NCBI GenBank assembly: GCA_947579605.1
Contig: OX388318.1
Coordinates: 12,152,001 to 12,216,000 of the forward strand
Length of the DNA: 64,000 nucleotides
DNA from: Athripsodes cinereus
Taxonomy: Eukaryota > Arthropoda > Insecta > Trichoptera > Leptoceridae
Reading direction: 5' to 3'
Of this stretch, positions 34,172 to 46,629 are shown piece by piece; position 1 is the stretch's first letter; the number at the start of each line of letters is the position of its first letter. Under the pieces are notes generated by a model. That model was given only the letters and a program-made list of their open reading frames with translations, was not told the DNA's origin and did not search any database. Position numbers and translations under genes: made by a program.

Positions 34172-35975
34172 AAACGGCATTTCAAATAATTTAATAATGT
34201 GTCTCATAAATCGCAAAACTTTAACAAAATATTTTTTTAGATTTATTAGATTTGTAAGAAGGGGATCTTAATTGGTTTGCTCATTGTTGTTTTTTAATGT
34301 TTATACTAATTGTTTCAACTGTCTTATCCTTACTGAATAAATAAAAAAAAAATAAGAATAAAAAAATAAAAATAGATAATTCGTGTTATCTTATACTAGT
34401 AAAAAAATATGTCAAATTTCTATCTTCCGTCTCAATTTTTTTTGGGAACTAGGTTACACCGGGTAAAACGTGATATAAATGACTAATATCAGTATTGATA
34501 TAGAGTCTTGTAAAACCCTAGAAATAATCTGAGTACGCCTTTGATACAACAATAAGTTATATAGGTACTGAGTTAGTACATATTGTGTATTATTGTATGA
34601 TAATAATTATGCAGTTAGGTACACTAATTACACATTGCGTAAAGACTTCTTAATTGCTTTATTAAGAGTTCAAAAAAATAGTATAGTTAGGTAAGTACCT
34701 ACATAACTAACTGAGGTCATTCTGCTATTAAAAATAGAACTACACAATATTATAGTTTCGATGGCCTTATGCACAAAACATTTGTTATCCATTTTATATC
34801 AGATTTTTTAGCAGTTAAATATGATGTAAAATAGAATTCAAATAATTGGTCAAACTTCAATTTTATTATTCTGTGATGACTATCGTCTTGACGATTTAAT
34901 TATATTTAGAGACTGTTTTTGGCACAAATCATCCTTATATGGTACTATGCCATAAATGCAAGAAAAAAAAATTGGTCAAACGGCGGATAGGTAGTACAAG
35001 TACCTATATATGTAATTTATTGCCAGTTGACGTTTTTTTTTTATTAAAGTTAGTTCTATCCTATTCTTATTAAGACCATTCACTCGTTTGCGAGTGATTT
35101 AGGATAAAAGTAGTTCTGATTTGTTTTACTTAAAACTGTCTCCATTAGTCTACAGCTTTAACGTTCATTAATTGGTTGTATTGGCATAAACTTTAAAATA
35201 CATATTTTTTTAAACGTGGCGGTTGAATTGTCATTCACACTTCTTAGCATTATACTACCAGGTCAAGGTAGATAAGTCTTCATATGATCAGTCATGATCA
35301 CACAAAAACTTAACAGTCTAATGCCGGATAAAATTCACCTTTCCAGATATACAGGATTAGGCTCAAAACGCGGGTTCAAAATACCAGCATTTTGTCTGAA
35401 ATATATGTGTTCAAAAACTTTATAACTATGGCTATCCACTTGTTTGCGAGTGATTTATTATTATCTAGTGTATTTATTATTATTTAGTGCTACTTTTGAA
35501 TATGAATTTCGCACAGTTACAAATATTATTCACATTTTTTTTATAACATGCATAGACAATTCATACAGATCGAGCTAGTCCCAAACTAAGATATGAAAAT
35601 ATGAATCTTGTATTATGGGTACTAACACGACGACATTATTATATAAATTTAAAAATTCAGTTGAAACATTTTGATTACCAAGTCACCAACAAAGGTAAAC
35701 CAGATTATTATCTGTTTACTACCTGCTGCTAAATATTTTTGTAAATCTTCGAATTTATTAGATAAATAATTGGCTTATTTACTACACAATATGAAGTAGG
35801 TAAGTAAGGTGAAATATAAAAAAAAATTAATGTAGGTACTTGAGCACTCATTTCATAAGAATATATTGCTCTAATGAGTCAAATGATAATAAAGATGTTA
35901 CATATTCCTATTGTTGTAAACCTTGAAATATTAACTATGTTTTACTCTACATGTAATACATAAAATTCTCGTCTC
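34172..35975. other. AT-rich non-coding stretch with two small hairpins
   Basis: CACTCGTTTGCGAGTG-type hairpins followed by ATTTA lie at about 35083-35102 and 35436-35455, about 353 bp apart. Otherwise nothing recognised. Confidence 0.5.
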
Positions 35976-36070
35976 ACGGTGTTTGTAATCATACTCCTCC
36001 GAAACGGCCGGACCGATTTTGATGAAATTTTGTGTGCTTATCGGGTAGGTCTAAGAATCTCGTATATATA
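35976..36070 (+). repeat. Common insect interspersed repeat fragment
   Basis: CTCGTCTCACGGTGTTTGTA, ACTCCTCCGAAACGGCCGGA, CCGATTTTGATGAAATTTTG and TCGGGTAGGTCTAAGAATC. From memory, a block of this kind (start of element, then GGCTGGACCGATTTTGATGA) is frequent in insect genomes, in elements whose far end is a CTAGT-type Helitron terminus. Only this part is present here. Confidence 0.5.
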
Positions 36071-36173
36071 AATGAGAAATAAGAATGAAACAGTTAAGTT
36101 TACATTTCCTCTTAGATTTTTTTTCATAATTTCCTCACAGTTATTTCACCATAACAATAATTAAGAAAATGAG

Positions 36174-36255
36174 AGGTGTTCGATAGCCCAAAGGTAGAGT
36201 CGAACCTCCGAGTCGTCCCTTGTTTGAATCGTGTTTCTCGATGTCTGCCCGTAAG
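36174..36255 (+). repeat. Degenerate tRNA-like (S2-like) head
   Basis: GATAGCCCAAAGGTAGAGTC resembles the S2 A-box region and, 30 bp later, TTGTTTGAATCGTG resembles a B box. The body of S2 is not recognisable. Could be another tRNA-derived SINE. Confidence 0.35.
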
Positions 36256-37060
36256 ACCTCTAACTCAAATATTTAATGTTTTATTTTAAATCTGTTCTAA
36301 TTCTATTGAAATGAACTTTCACAAAGTTATTCCAAGTACTCTAAACTCATTAATTGTTATCTAATTAGAGTACACACAATGTATATAAGACAAATAATTA
36401 TGTCATGACGCATAAGGATGTCTTTGTTATGACAGTAATAAACCTAAATACCGTAAATTGACATACATTATATTAAGTATAGGTATCTATAGTTACTGTT
36501 GCTATCAATGTTGGACAATGTCAAAGCATATATATTTTCTGATAAGAAAACTTATCAATAGGCATATGTATATACATACATAGGTGCCTACTTACGCACC
36601 AAAGATTCTATGGTGTCTTTGTTTAAATGTTGAACTTGCATTATTATTTATTTGTATGAACTTATTTGAATTATTATTTTATTATCTTTATGCTTAATAG
36701 GACTACGGAGTAGTTTAGTGGGTATAATAGTTCTATGGAGACAATAGTCTGTGGCTTCTATTTCCGTATGGATCATGACATTTTTCAAAGAGTTCGGCAA
36801 TTTTTATTTTTATGATTGTAAACAATATATCTTCGGTATTGGTGAAGCACTCCCTTTTACAGAAGTCGGAGCTGATTGACTAAAAGATGATGTTTTATAA
36901 AAATGGTTTATAAATCCACCTATCCTCATATTCGCAGATATAAAAATTTAATATTTTTCTTTTTCCTTATACCACCGTCTTATTAAGTTTTAATCCAAGT
37001 TACTTATAAGTATTTTAAGTAAGTTATGATATGCCAAAGCTTAATAGTCTAGTCTTGTCT
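36256..37060. other. AT-rich non-coding stretch
   Basis: Nothing recognised. Confidence 0.6.
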
Positions 37061-37062
37061 AT

Positions 37063-37200
37063 CTATCTATACCATCACAACATTTCCCTCAAGTGGAGTT
37101 ACTAGCGGACTAGCTGTACGTTATAAATTTACAGGTCGTCCTTTTTGGGTCATTTAAAAAAGGGCATTGAGGATGGGTGGCATAAACTCATTTTTGATTT
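37063..37200 (-). mobile_element. S1 fragment (tail half)
   Basis: CTATCTATCTATACCATCAC, CCTCAAGTGGAGTTACTAGC and ATTGAGGATGGGTGGC give the tail and middle of S1 on the minus strand; the head is replaced by other sequence. Confidence 0.65.
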
Positions 37201-37734
37201 TTGAAAACAACCTGTGTAATCAGATTAAGAATAAACTAAGCATACAAAAGTACCTACAGATTTTTGTTTAATTTTTACTTTTTTTATGAATGCAAATATA
37301 AAAATAAAAAACACCTACCCCTTCTACTAATTTATACATACCCATACCCATATTGGCCGCTTTAATGAGTTGTGAGTCAAATACTGACCTAATTGCCTTA
37401 ACAAGTAAATAATAATACCAAATACATACTATTGTTCTCACCTGTACACGATATTGTTACTTACATACAAAATTATTATTATTATTATACAGATACCAAC
37501 TAAGTACACATTTAAAACACTTCCTCATATTTTGTTACCTGTTATCATTATTATTATCATTATCCAAAACATGTTATTAAAATTAAGAAGTTAATGGAAA
37601 GACACTATGCTCACCATTATTGAATAAGACTTCTTTAAGGTTCTAAATGTCCTATTAATATGTTGTATAATATTTAAAAAAATAAGATATTATGCAAGAC
37701 ATGCATTTGTGAAAAAAGGAAACAAAAGACGATT

Positions 37735-37960
37735 TCCCACAAACCATCCTCCTCAATTCAGAATGTCTTTGCGCCAGTTGAGTCACCTCTTCCTTCTACA
37801 TACACAGCGCTGTGATGACGTTGCCATAGGAAGGGTTTATAGTGAAAGAGGAACGTGAGCACCGTCTGAACTCTTGAGGATGAAAAAACTGTGCTCTTTT
37901 TGGGCAACTTTTGTTGAACATTCTCAATCTTCTCTGTATTACAAAAAATTGTCAAGGGAA
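37735..37960 (-). pseudogene. LINE B C-terminal fragment
   Basis: The minus strand reads LPKKSTVFSSSRVQT in one frame and matches LINE B DNA across AAAAAGAGCACAGTTTTT, CTTTCACTATAAACC and GGAAGAGGTGACTCAACTGG. Several frameshifts. One of five B copies. Confidence 0.6.
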
Positions 37961-38062
37961 TATCGAATCTTATATTAATTCATAGATACCTTTACAAGTA
38001 AAATCATTAAAATACGCGCAACTTAAGTTTTGAGCTTAACTCGTAATGTTTTTTTATTTTTT

Positions 38063-38143
38063 CGAACACGCACTTTTTACAGGACACTCGAAAATTTATG
38101 GTAAAGTTTGGGAGGCTAATTCTTTAACGGGTGTTCCTCGGAA
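38063..38143 (-). mobile_element. S1 fragment (head)
   Basis: TTTTTACAGGACACTCGAAA and AATTCTTTAACGGGTGTTCC are the complement of the S1 head. Confidence 0.65.
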
Positions 38144-38995
38144 TAAATGCTGTTTCGAAAATTCAATAACTTGTTTTTAGCAATACTGATGAGATTTCAA
38201 ATCAAAACAAAGGATTCATTGAATATAAGATCTAAGACCATTTGAAAAACTTTACTAATACAACATTAATATCTTATTTTGGGACTGGCTCGTTTTGTGT
38301 GAATTACCCATTTATATGTTTTTGCTTTTAATCACGCGCCCCAATGGGGAACAGAATTGTTGTTAGTGACCCATTATGGTATTATGAAATGAAATACTAA
38401 TTATCTAAAAACATTGTAAGCGGACAGATAATATATTATTATGAACCTACATACGTATAATTGTTTTCATATTGTAAGTATTGATAATATCTTATGTATG
38501 AGTAAACATTGGTTGTTTTAATATAATATGGGTCACACTTTGTTCAAGTAAAATAGAAATTTTAGTAACTATACACGTTTTTTCCTTAAACCTATATTAA
38601 TATTTTCAGTGGCGGTATTAGATTTTTTTTGAATTTAAGATATAAAATGTTTTTATTTACATATCAAATTTAATATGTAAAACATCTTCAGTACAGCGAT
38701 GTGGTATGCCAACCATATTGATTTTTTTTTTTTATTTATAATAATAAACGGCTGAACCAGCCTTTACAAACATAACATAACAAAAAGAAAACAGTCAAGT
38801 GAAAAAACAATGTAGCTGTAATGTAGTACTAGCAAATAATTTCAAATAATGATTATAAATCTCTTAAAAATAATAATGATTATAAATCTCTTAAAGATAA
38901 TAAACTTCCTAAAAATATATCATAAAAAATCAAAATACAATTAATGATTCATGTAGGGAATGCCTGGCCAAGTCGGTAACAATACAATATCTTTG
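38144..38995. other. AT-rich non-coding stretch with a short tandem duplication
   Basis: AATGATTATAAATCTCTTAA occurs twice about 29 bp apart at 38846-38905. Otherwise nothing recognised. Confidence 0.55.
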
Positions 38996-39033
38996 AAACC
39001 CACATGTAGGAAATGCCGTGATGGTATGAATGA
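38996..39033 (+). mobile_element. S1 3' scrap
   Basis: CATGTAGGAAATGCCGTGAT and GGTATGAATGAATG match the S1 tail. Confidence 0.5.
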
Positions 39034-39069
39034 ATGAAAAAATTGAGTGTACCTACCTACCCATTTATA

Positions 39070-39151
39070 TTTTCGAACATCTGTATTTTATAGGACACTC
39101 GAAAACTCACGCTAGAGAGTGAGACCAATTCTCTGCCGAGCGCTCCTAGGA
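39070..39151 (-). mobile_element. S1 fragment (head)
   Basis: TTTTATAGGACACTCGAAAA, GTGAGACCAATTCTCTGCCG and AGCGCTCCTAGG are the complement of the S1 head, in opposite orientation to the scrap at 38996. Confidence 0.65.
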
Positions 39152-39839
39152 TACATATAGAGAAGTAGTTCAATTTTATAATCTCATTGTATCACAAAAT
39201 ATTAAACTTTTCAAATTTCTATCCAGCCTGCGCAAATTTTCAATTTATATACCGTTTAGTTCATAAATTTTCAATTATGCTACAGATTTTTTTGAAAATC
39301 AGATTCCATATTATCAAATGTTGGTACATAAGTCAACTCCAACAAATTTTGCGTGTCATGCATGTCATTGTAAAGGCTTGCGTTTGACTTTTACATGCAT
39401 AAAGACCGTGCTATTGTAGGCGGTTCCATGCTTTTTTCGAAACTATGGAAAGGACGCCACTGGAATGTAATATCTAGTATGATTCATGCAAAATTATTTA
39501 GCTTAGTAAGTTAGTAAAATATATTACTTCATATTATTATTATTATCATCTAGTGTGCAATGACGTTCATGATAATATTTAAACCTATTACTTGTAATAA
39601 CTATTATAATGCATGCAAGAACATGTGGACTAAGTGAAGTATTATTGTAAAAATAACAATGATTCATATTGTAACAAAGTTGAATATTGATTACATATGT
39701 GAAAAATTATAGTATTAAACTATGTTCTATCTTTGATGCATTAGTTAAAGAGCATTCAGGATGACGTCAAGATGGGTCACTAAGATCTCAAACCGTCTTA
39801 TAATAATATTATGTGTAGGTACATAATATGAGTAAAGCT

Positions 39840-39925
39840 TGTCTATCTATTTGTACCATTATTATATCTCCCATAAGCCAGTAAACTAATCTCACGTAAT
39901 AAACATGCCAGTCGTCCTTTACACG
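39840..39925 (-). mobile_element. S1 fragment (tail)
   Basis: TTGTCTATCTATTTGTACCA, TATCTCCCATAAGCCAG and AATAAACATGCCAGTCGTCC correspond to the S1 tail half, heavily diverged. Confidence 0.5.
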
Positions 39926-40154
39926 ATAATATAAAACAATTCATTTAGTGAAGCTTGTAATCCTTGTTTTATAAGAGTACTTTTGTTGAGGGTTATTGGA
40001 TAAAGAAATACATATACCTAAATATTTACCTATATTTTTTTTTAACTTAATGGGTTACTTTCAAATCCATCAACCATTTTGAATTATATGGGATAGTTCT
40101 CAATGTCAATACATTCAACTTTAAAATAATAGTAAAAAGTACTCTTCAAACAAT

Positions 40155-40400
40155 GAACTCGATTTCTTCTTCTTTTGCTTCAGTTAGGACTATGTTCTGT
40201 GATTCTCGGAGGCTGCTCCTGGGAGGTGGATGCCCAACTATCCCTCCATCGTTTAGGTGGTCTTCCTGGGGGTATATTTCCTGTCATACGTTCGTCTGCT
40301 GCTATTCTAACCACTCGATCTGAGCTCGCCCTCCCCACATGATCTCTCCAGAAACGTTTTCTTGTTCTGCCCCATCGCACAACATCTTCGACATGACAGA
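40155..40400 (-). pseudogene. LINE F C-terminal end
   Basis: The minus strand reads RICHVEDVVRWGRTRKRFWR, DHVGRASSDRVVRIAADERM, then GNIPPGRPPKRWRDSW and, after a stop, a GAAGAAGAAAT tail. The order W-x-DHV-x-RA, PPGRPPKRW and DSW is a recurrent LINE ORF2 ending. The frame stays open over about 80 codons but the RT domain is absent. Confidence 0.7.
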
Positions 40401-41160
40401 TTCTTCTTATTACAAAAAATATCAATGAAATTTAAATGAACACCAGAATACTGATAGCGTAGTTCAATGAAAAGCAGACCTTCCTTTCACTTAACACTAA
40501 ACTTACATATTATTGAATCAAATTTGTTTTAGCTTTGAAAATCCTGTTTTTTTTTACTATTAGGCAGTAATACGAGTATAGAGTAGTTAACTCAATTTAA
40601 TGATTGACATCTTTTGACCCTTACAATATACCTACTTGATTGAAATTTGAGAACAATATCAAAATATCTGTTCAATTTTATGATACTATGGTGAGAATAA
40701 AATATGTAAAACAAACAATAATTTCAATGAATTTAATAATTCACACATTTTTACTGATAGAATCAGCTGTTTCTATAATAGAACCCACCATGCAATATAA
40801 TATATAATTGTATCTTTATACAAATTTATATAGGTAAGTAGGTATTAATAATTTTAGGAATAGAAGATTTCGGATATGATAAGAGGGACTTAATTAAAAT
40901 AATAATACATAAGATAGTTGTCGAGTAGCTCTACTAATAATAACAATACCAGCTAATAACAACATCTAAAGATTCTCTATTTACAAATTACCCTTGACCT
41001 CTTGCTTTGTATACATAGTATGAAAAGTAGATAGCTGTGTTGTCGTCAGAGAAAGATGGGAAACTCTCGGTTTTGTAAAAAATATATACTTATTTTTTTC
41101 TTTTCCTAGAACCAAATACCAACTCAGTATTGCATATTTGTATTTCATTTATTGAGATAC
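40401..41160. other. AT-rich non-coding stretch
   Basis: Nothing recognised. Confidence 0.6.
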
Positions 41161-41400
41161 GATGGTCCTGCATGGGTCATGGTCTGATTGCCAAAAAGAG
41201 CAATATTCCTCCATCAGCAAGGGTTCTACCGGCTCGGGCGTCCCTCTTTCACAATACACCGTTCCTATGACAACGAAATCAGAGCGCAGAGAATATCGTG
41301 GAAAGATGTGACGCAATTGGCACAGAGCCGCTCTAAGTGGAGGAGGCTGGTTTCTGTCGTGTGCTCCCGAGAGAAGCGTTGAGGGCGATGATGATGATTT
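41161..41400 (+). pseudogene. LINE B C-terminal end with (GAT)n tail
   Basis: Reads PKRAIFLHQQGFYRLGRPSF, TIHRSYDNE, ISWKDVTQLAQSRSKWRRLV and a stop, then GATGATGATG. Matches LINE B at 55230-55465. The frame is open over about 60 codons. Confidence 0.75.
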
Positions 41401-41488
41401 AATAGTTCATTTTTTTTAACTATGTAAATACCTGGAGCTGCAGAAAAATATGGGTAGATGAATTTAATGCAAGATAATTGGATAATTT

Positions 41489-41802
41489 AAGGAATTCCTC
41501 AGGAAGAAATTATACGCAGTGAGCCTGGTTTAGAAATAAGAAGAATACAAATAAAGATCTTTACCAATAGATGGACCAAAAGTAGTGGAATAAAAGTGAG
41601 AAATATTTTGTTTGTATACCTACCTGAAGATACTATTTTGAAGATTTTAGTTTTTCACGAGCAATTAATGAGAGGTACAAATTTTCTCTGCTCTATAAGT
41701 GTAGGCCGGACGGAAGTTGAACTTCAAAAAAATATCGTCTTCGTTAATATTGAACAAAACATTACTATTTTTTTATTATATACATATAGAGATTTCATTT
41801 GA
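41489..41802 (+). pseudogene. Possible LINE ORF1 (gag-like) remnant
   Basis: After a stop at 41488 the frame reads GIPQEEIIRSEPGLEIRRIQ, FTNRWTKSSGIK and LPEDTILKILVF. The pattern (GIP, EEI, then a basic TNRW-like strand, then LP-x-x-I) resembles the region before the zinc knuckles in gag-like ORF1 proteins of jockey-type LINEs. No CCHC knuckle follows. It could be chance; the frame lacks a good start. Confidence 0.3.
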
Positions 41803-43650
41803 ATACTTAAACCTCAAGTTTCATGAAATGAAATTGAAATTTCATTTCATGAAAAAACTTCATGAAATGTTTTCTATTCCTGAAAGCACATAAATAGTCA
41901 GAGTTGTATTATTATAACATTATGTATTACGTATATTATAAATACATGAAGAGGGCTTGCGACAGTAAAATACTATAAATAATATAAGAAGGATTATTCA
42001 TAATAACAGTAGGTAGTTTATACTAACATCACAATATAATATTACATATAACTTACTTACTAGCGGATGGCCAATCGTTTTGCCCCTTCAGAGTCTAAAA
42101 CAAAAATATTGACAGTTATATTTTTACAAACACATTTTCTGATGTCAGTAATAGAACTTTCTTTGGGCAAAAGTTTGAAAAATAGAAGAAGTCCTTAACA
42201 AGTTGATTGCATATTCATCATTTCCACTACTTGAATATACTATGTTCATCTTCTGTGTTGTATTTTGAACTTTTAATGTACGAAATCCATAAAAGCTATT
42301 TTCTACCACGTTTCATACTCATACATTTTCTGTGCTGATCATTAAGAGTTGCATCCTCCCTCACCTATAAATGTTACAGGAATGTCAGTTCCTATGTCAT
42401 ACATACTCTTAAAGCAAATTCTTTCTAAATAAGGGCTCAAGGTTCGCCTGAAGGACTCCCCTTGACAAAATCATTCCTGAAATTAAATACAACCGTCAAT
42501 GACCACCGACTCTTTATTTTACAATTTGACTTATAATATTGGCTTACAGTTACGTATTTTCTATAAGACTAGATATGTGACTAAGATTCTGTGCTGGTCA
42601 TTCGAAAAGAACTGTATGTTTTCGTCCGTCATAAAATTACAGCACTCAACAACAGTCAACAATTTCTCATTTGAAAATGGCCCAAGCAATAGAGCAGAAA
42701 TGTAAACTGAAAGCTACCCTTATGTGTATGAATCGAAAATAATTTAATTATTTTCTACATTTAGATAGATATAATAATTTTATACATTTAGATAGATATG
42801 ATACCGTTATAATAATTACCCTACCCTTAAAGTACTATATACCTTGTAGTAGCCATTTTGTTTCTTTAATGAATTAGGCATCAGAAATATGACATACCTT
42901 ACTTACTACTTTCTTACAACTTACTTACTACCAACATTTTACTAAGAGGCAATGCCACTGTGATATTTAAAGGTCGGTCTTGTGTGTATATGAAAGAGAA
43001 AATTTTAAGTTAATGGACTAATATTATTATTTGTATAACTTTTATAATTATTTACTTAGAAGGTTTCATCTGAAGTAAGTGTTATGACGTGTACAATTAT
43101 TCTGTAGAGGGCAGATAGTAATCAGTCAATAATGACTCAGTTTTTAAAATACATATATTAAAATAAATGTCTTTTCAATATGTTCAACTGTTTTGATTTA
43201 TCATAGGTTATTATTGATATCATTAAAAACAGGTTCTGATATGGAAATATTCATTCTATTCACTTGAATTATTTTAAGTTCTGAAGCTAAATATATAGTT
43301 CCGGTATTGAATAAATGACTCCGAAACTTCTACCGGTCACCGGTGCCAAATTATAATAACAGTAATTTCATTTTCATGGCTTACCTACGGTATAAAAAAG
43401 GCACATTTACATCATTTAATGTCTCTTCTAAATTATTTTACTTAATTATAAACCAACAGTCGAAACAATTTATATTGAACTGATTTTGTTAATACCTACT
43501 TATATGAAATGCGAAAAAATAAAATATAAATTAATATCAGTATTGTATCGCTCGTCAATGGTATAGGTTTACCGAAATCGATCGCGATTTAAATAATCAA
43601 GTAACGGATGTGCATTGTAGAATACTATAAAAACATTAAAAATATTATAA
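41803..43650. other. AT-rich non-coding stretch
   Basis: Contains a palindrome of TTTCATGAAATGAAATTGAA type at 41819-41860 and a short duplication of ATACATTTAGATAGATAT near 42760-42800. No gene is supported. Confidence 0.5.
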
Positions 43651-43779
43651 ACAAGCGTATATAACCCGGCATCGCTCGGGTTTAATTAAATAGAAAACCT
43701 TGCAAATACATGGGTTAAAACGACAAAATCTTATTGAAAAAAAATGGAGTAAGCACTTACGTGGATAAAAGAAGTAAAA

Positions 43780-44440
43780 AGCTCTTCCCAATGAGAAAAC
43801 TTAATTTTTTACTCCCTACATGCCCATATTTAAGTAACAATAAATAGGCAGGTACCTATGTACATCAAAAAAAGCATTGCAAATCTCTTCTTGATGAAAA
43901 ACCTTGAAGTTTGAGAATGCCCATACTTAGGTAAAAAAATAGGTAGGTACCTACATCAAAAAAAGTGCTAAAAACCTCTACCCAATGAAAAATCATGAAG
44001 TTTGAGAAACCTCACATGCCCATATTTATGTAAAAAAAAATAGGTAGGTACCTTCATCGAAAAAAGTGCTAAAAACCTCTTCCCAATGAACAATCATGAA
44101 GTTTGATACCTCGCATGCCCATACTTAGGTAAAAAAATAATAAGTGGAACCTACCTGGAAAAAAACTACATGGAAAAAAGTACCTACTAAAAATCTCGTC
44201 CCGATGTAAAAGCTTGAAGTTAAGAAATCCCACATATTGGTAGGTATCTACATGGAAAAAGTGCTAAAAATCTCTTCCAAATGAAAAATATGTGAGCTCG
44301 ACACCCCGAACGCTCATATTTTATTTAGAAAAATAGGCGGGTACCTACGTGCAAAAACTACTAAAAACCTCATCTTAATGTAAAAACTCGAAGATTGTCA
44401 TCCCAAATTTCTATAAGAAAAAAAGGATAAATATCCCATT
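43780..44440 (+). repeat. Diverged tandem array, about 97-bp unit, six copies
   Basis: Each unit carries AAAAAGTGCTAAAAACCTCT, TCCCAATGAAAAATCATGAA, GTTTGAG, CATGCCCATA and AAATAGGTAGGTACCTACAT. The GGTACC landmark recurs at 43851, 43946, 44047, 44146 (as GGAACC), 44243 (as GGTATC) and 44339, that is at spacings of 95 to 101 bp. Confidence 0.85.
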
Positions 44441-44736
44441 TTGTGAAAAAAATTGTAGGCACATAAATGTTAAAATATAATTGTCCACATTCGAATTTTT
44501 TTTTTTTTTTGCAGTACATAAATGGGTATTTGAGAGATTTGCTATGAAATTAAAAAAAGTCAAGAATTTGTCACCTATGTACACCATATTCCCAAAAAAA
44601 CCTTAAAGAATGGATGTGTCTGCATCCTTCAATATTCAAGAATATTTAACTATCAAATATTTCATAATGCATGTAAAAAATATTGGGTTAAAATAAATAG
44701 GTTCCCACTCATTGAAAAATCATTTAACATTATTTA

Positions 44737-45240
44737 TGGATTTTATAAGTAAAACTATTATTATTCTGCAGTATAGTTTTCTATGGTTTCATAATGTCTT
44801 CCATTATGAAAATAGCCCAATATGTCAAAAATACGCAATTTTAACTCAAGTAACTCAAGAGCTTTTCTCATTAGCAAACACGATATTTTATTACGAAAAT
44901 AAACCCTAATTATTTAGTTTCAGAATTGTTGTATTTATTGTTACATCCATTTTGAAATTAATTCAATACAATGAAAAATGTTTGACTGTGAATATTGCTC
45001 TTTACTAAACCTTGCATATATTCTTCATACATTTTGTAGCTAATTTTGTGACATGGTCGTATTAAAATTAAAATATCTTTATCAATACGCAAGATATTTA
45101 AAATGTTTTTAGCCTTTAACCTGCCCAGAAGATGAGACCTCGTATAGAGTGTATTATTTTACTTCGGTCTTTCCTAACTTCCGAGTCCATTAAGGACATA
45201 CGAATATACATACATACGAACGGACTCAAATATTTATGTG
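44737..45240 (+). repeat. 504-bp tandem duplication, unit 1
   Basis: Starts TGGATTTTATAAGTAAAACT and ends with CATACATACGAACGGACTCA plus AATATTTATGTG. The next unit begins exactly 504 bp on. Confidence 0.9.
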
Positions 45241-45744
45241 TGGATTTTATAAGTAAAACTATTATTATTCTACAGTATAGTTTCCTATGGTTTCATAATG
45301 TCTTCCATTATGAAAATAGCCCAAAATGTCAAAAATACGCAATTTTAACTCAAGTAACTCAAGAGCTTTTCTCATTAGCAAACATGATATTTTATTACGA
45401 AAATAAACCCTAATTATTTAGTTTCAGAATTGTTGTATTTATTGTTACATCCATTTTGAAATTAATTTAATACAATGAAAAATGTTTGACTGTGAATATT
45501 GCTCTTTACTAAACCTTGCATATATTCTTCATACATTTTGTAGCTAATTTTGTGACATGGTCGTATTAAAATTAAAATATCTTTATCAATACGCAAGATA
45601 TTTAAAATGTTTTTAGCCTTAAACCTGCCCAGAAGATGAGACCTCGTATAGAGTGTATTATTTTACTTCGGTCTTTCCTAACTTCCAAGTCCATTAAGGA
45701 CATACGAACATACATACATACGAACGGACTCAAATATTTATGTG
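45241..45744 (+). repeat. 504-bp tandem duplication, unit 2
   Basis: Repeats unit 1 with about eight substitutions and no net length change; TGGATT begins a truncated third start at 45745. The similarity (about 98% by eye) means the duplication is young compared with the surrounding decayed elements. Confidence 0.9.
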
Positions 45745-45750
45745 TGGATT

Positions 45751-46629
45751 ACTTACAAAAAAGAGAACATTTCAAACCAAGATTCAGCTCCAGTATTTAA
45801 ATATAACTCCGCATTTAAAAAATACTGCAATTTGTTTCTCACTTCAGAGCTATGAAGTTCTAGAATTCCTTATTTGGAAGCCCTAGAACTCTAAATACCT
45901 CAATATATTATTATATGTATGGATGTTGGTACTAGGGATCATAATATGCCGTGGTATGTTAGATTCTCTCTACATAGCTTCCAGTAGGTATGCATGCGAT
46001 GTAAGTGGTGCCAGTAAGCAGCTTGTGTTGCATATTTCAAAAAGTTATCGCCCCAGGTAGATGCATGAAATCTTCCAGACACCATACGTGTGCATGACCA
46101 AGAATTTCACTCTAATCTATCCTATACCGTATCGCCCGTACTAAATTTATTAATTTATCAACATTTAAGGAAGTAATAATAATTTTAATAGGTACATAGG
46201 GTTCTCCTCCTCAAAAAAAATAAAACGCTCAGAATGTATAGCATATCCCATCGCATGAAGATATCTTAAGTGATATGTGACAATTTTACGTCACAGATTT
46301 TTATTAATTTTAAGACATTTATTTTTGTTCATATGCACATAATAGTGTAACTTTGATATTCATTTGACATATTTACATGACAACAGTAGATAGATTTAGC
46401 TATGAAATTGCTCAAATAGTGTTATCAAAAATATTATTAACTGCAAAAAATCGAGTGATATGATTTTCGTCTTCTTAGGATTATTGTCAATCATTTGGTA
46501 TCATGAGTGTCCTTGTAAATAATTATATGTACATCAAGATCACCTTCAAATTACTTATCACAATCAAAAAAATTACACAGCATTTAGAAATCAAGAGTTG
46601 TCTCTATTGATTCTTCAAAATCTATATTA
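45751..46629. other. AT-rich non-coding stretch
   Basis: Nothing recognised. Confidence 0.6.

Larger units (their letters stand above)
43652..45744 (-). mobile_element. Candidate Helitron-like block with internal tandem repeats
   Basis: On the minus strand the block ends with CCCGAGCGATGCCGGG, TTATATACG, then CTTGT followed by T, matching the better preserved terminus at 13111-13135. Towards higher coordinates come a roughly 97-bp tandem array and a two-copy 504-bp tandem duplication whose units contain CATACATACATACGAACGGA, a motif common in insect non-autonomous elements. That all of this is one element is an inference; the 5' end is not defined and no Rep/helicase is present. Confidence 0.4.

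Noticed and set aside
43780..44440. CRISPR-like array
   Set aside because: Units are about 97 bp, contiguous and diverged with no constant short repeat plus unique spacer; it is a eukaryotic minisatellite.
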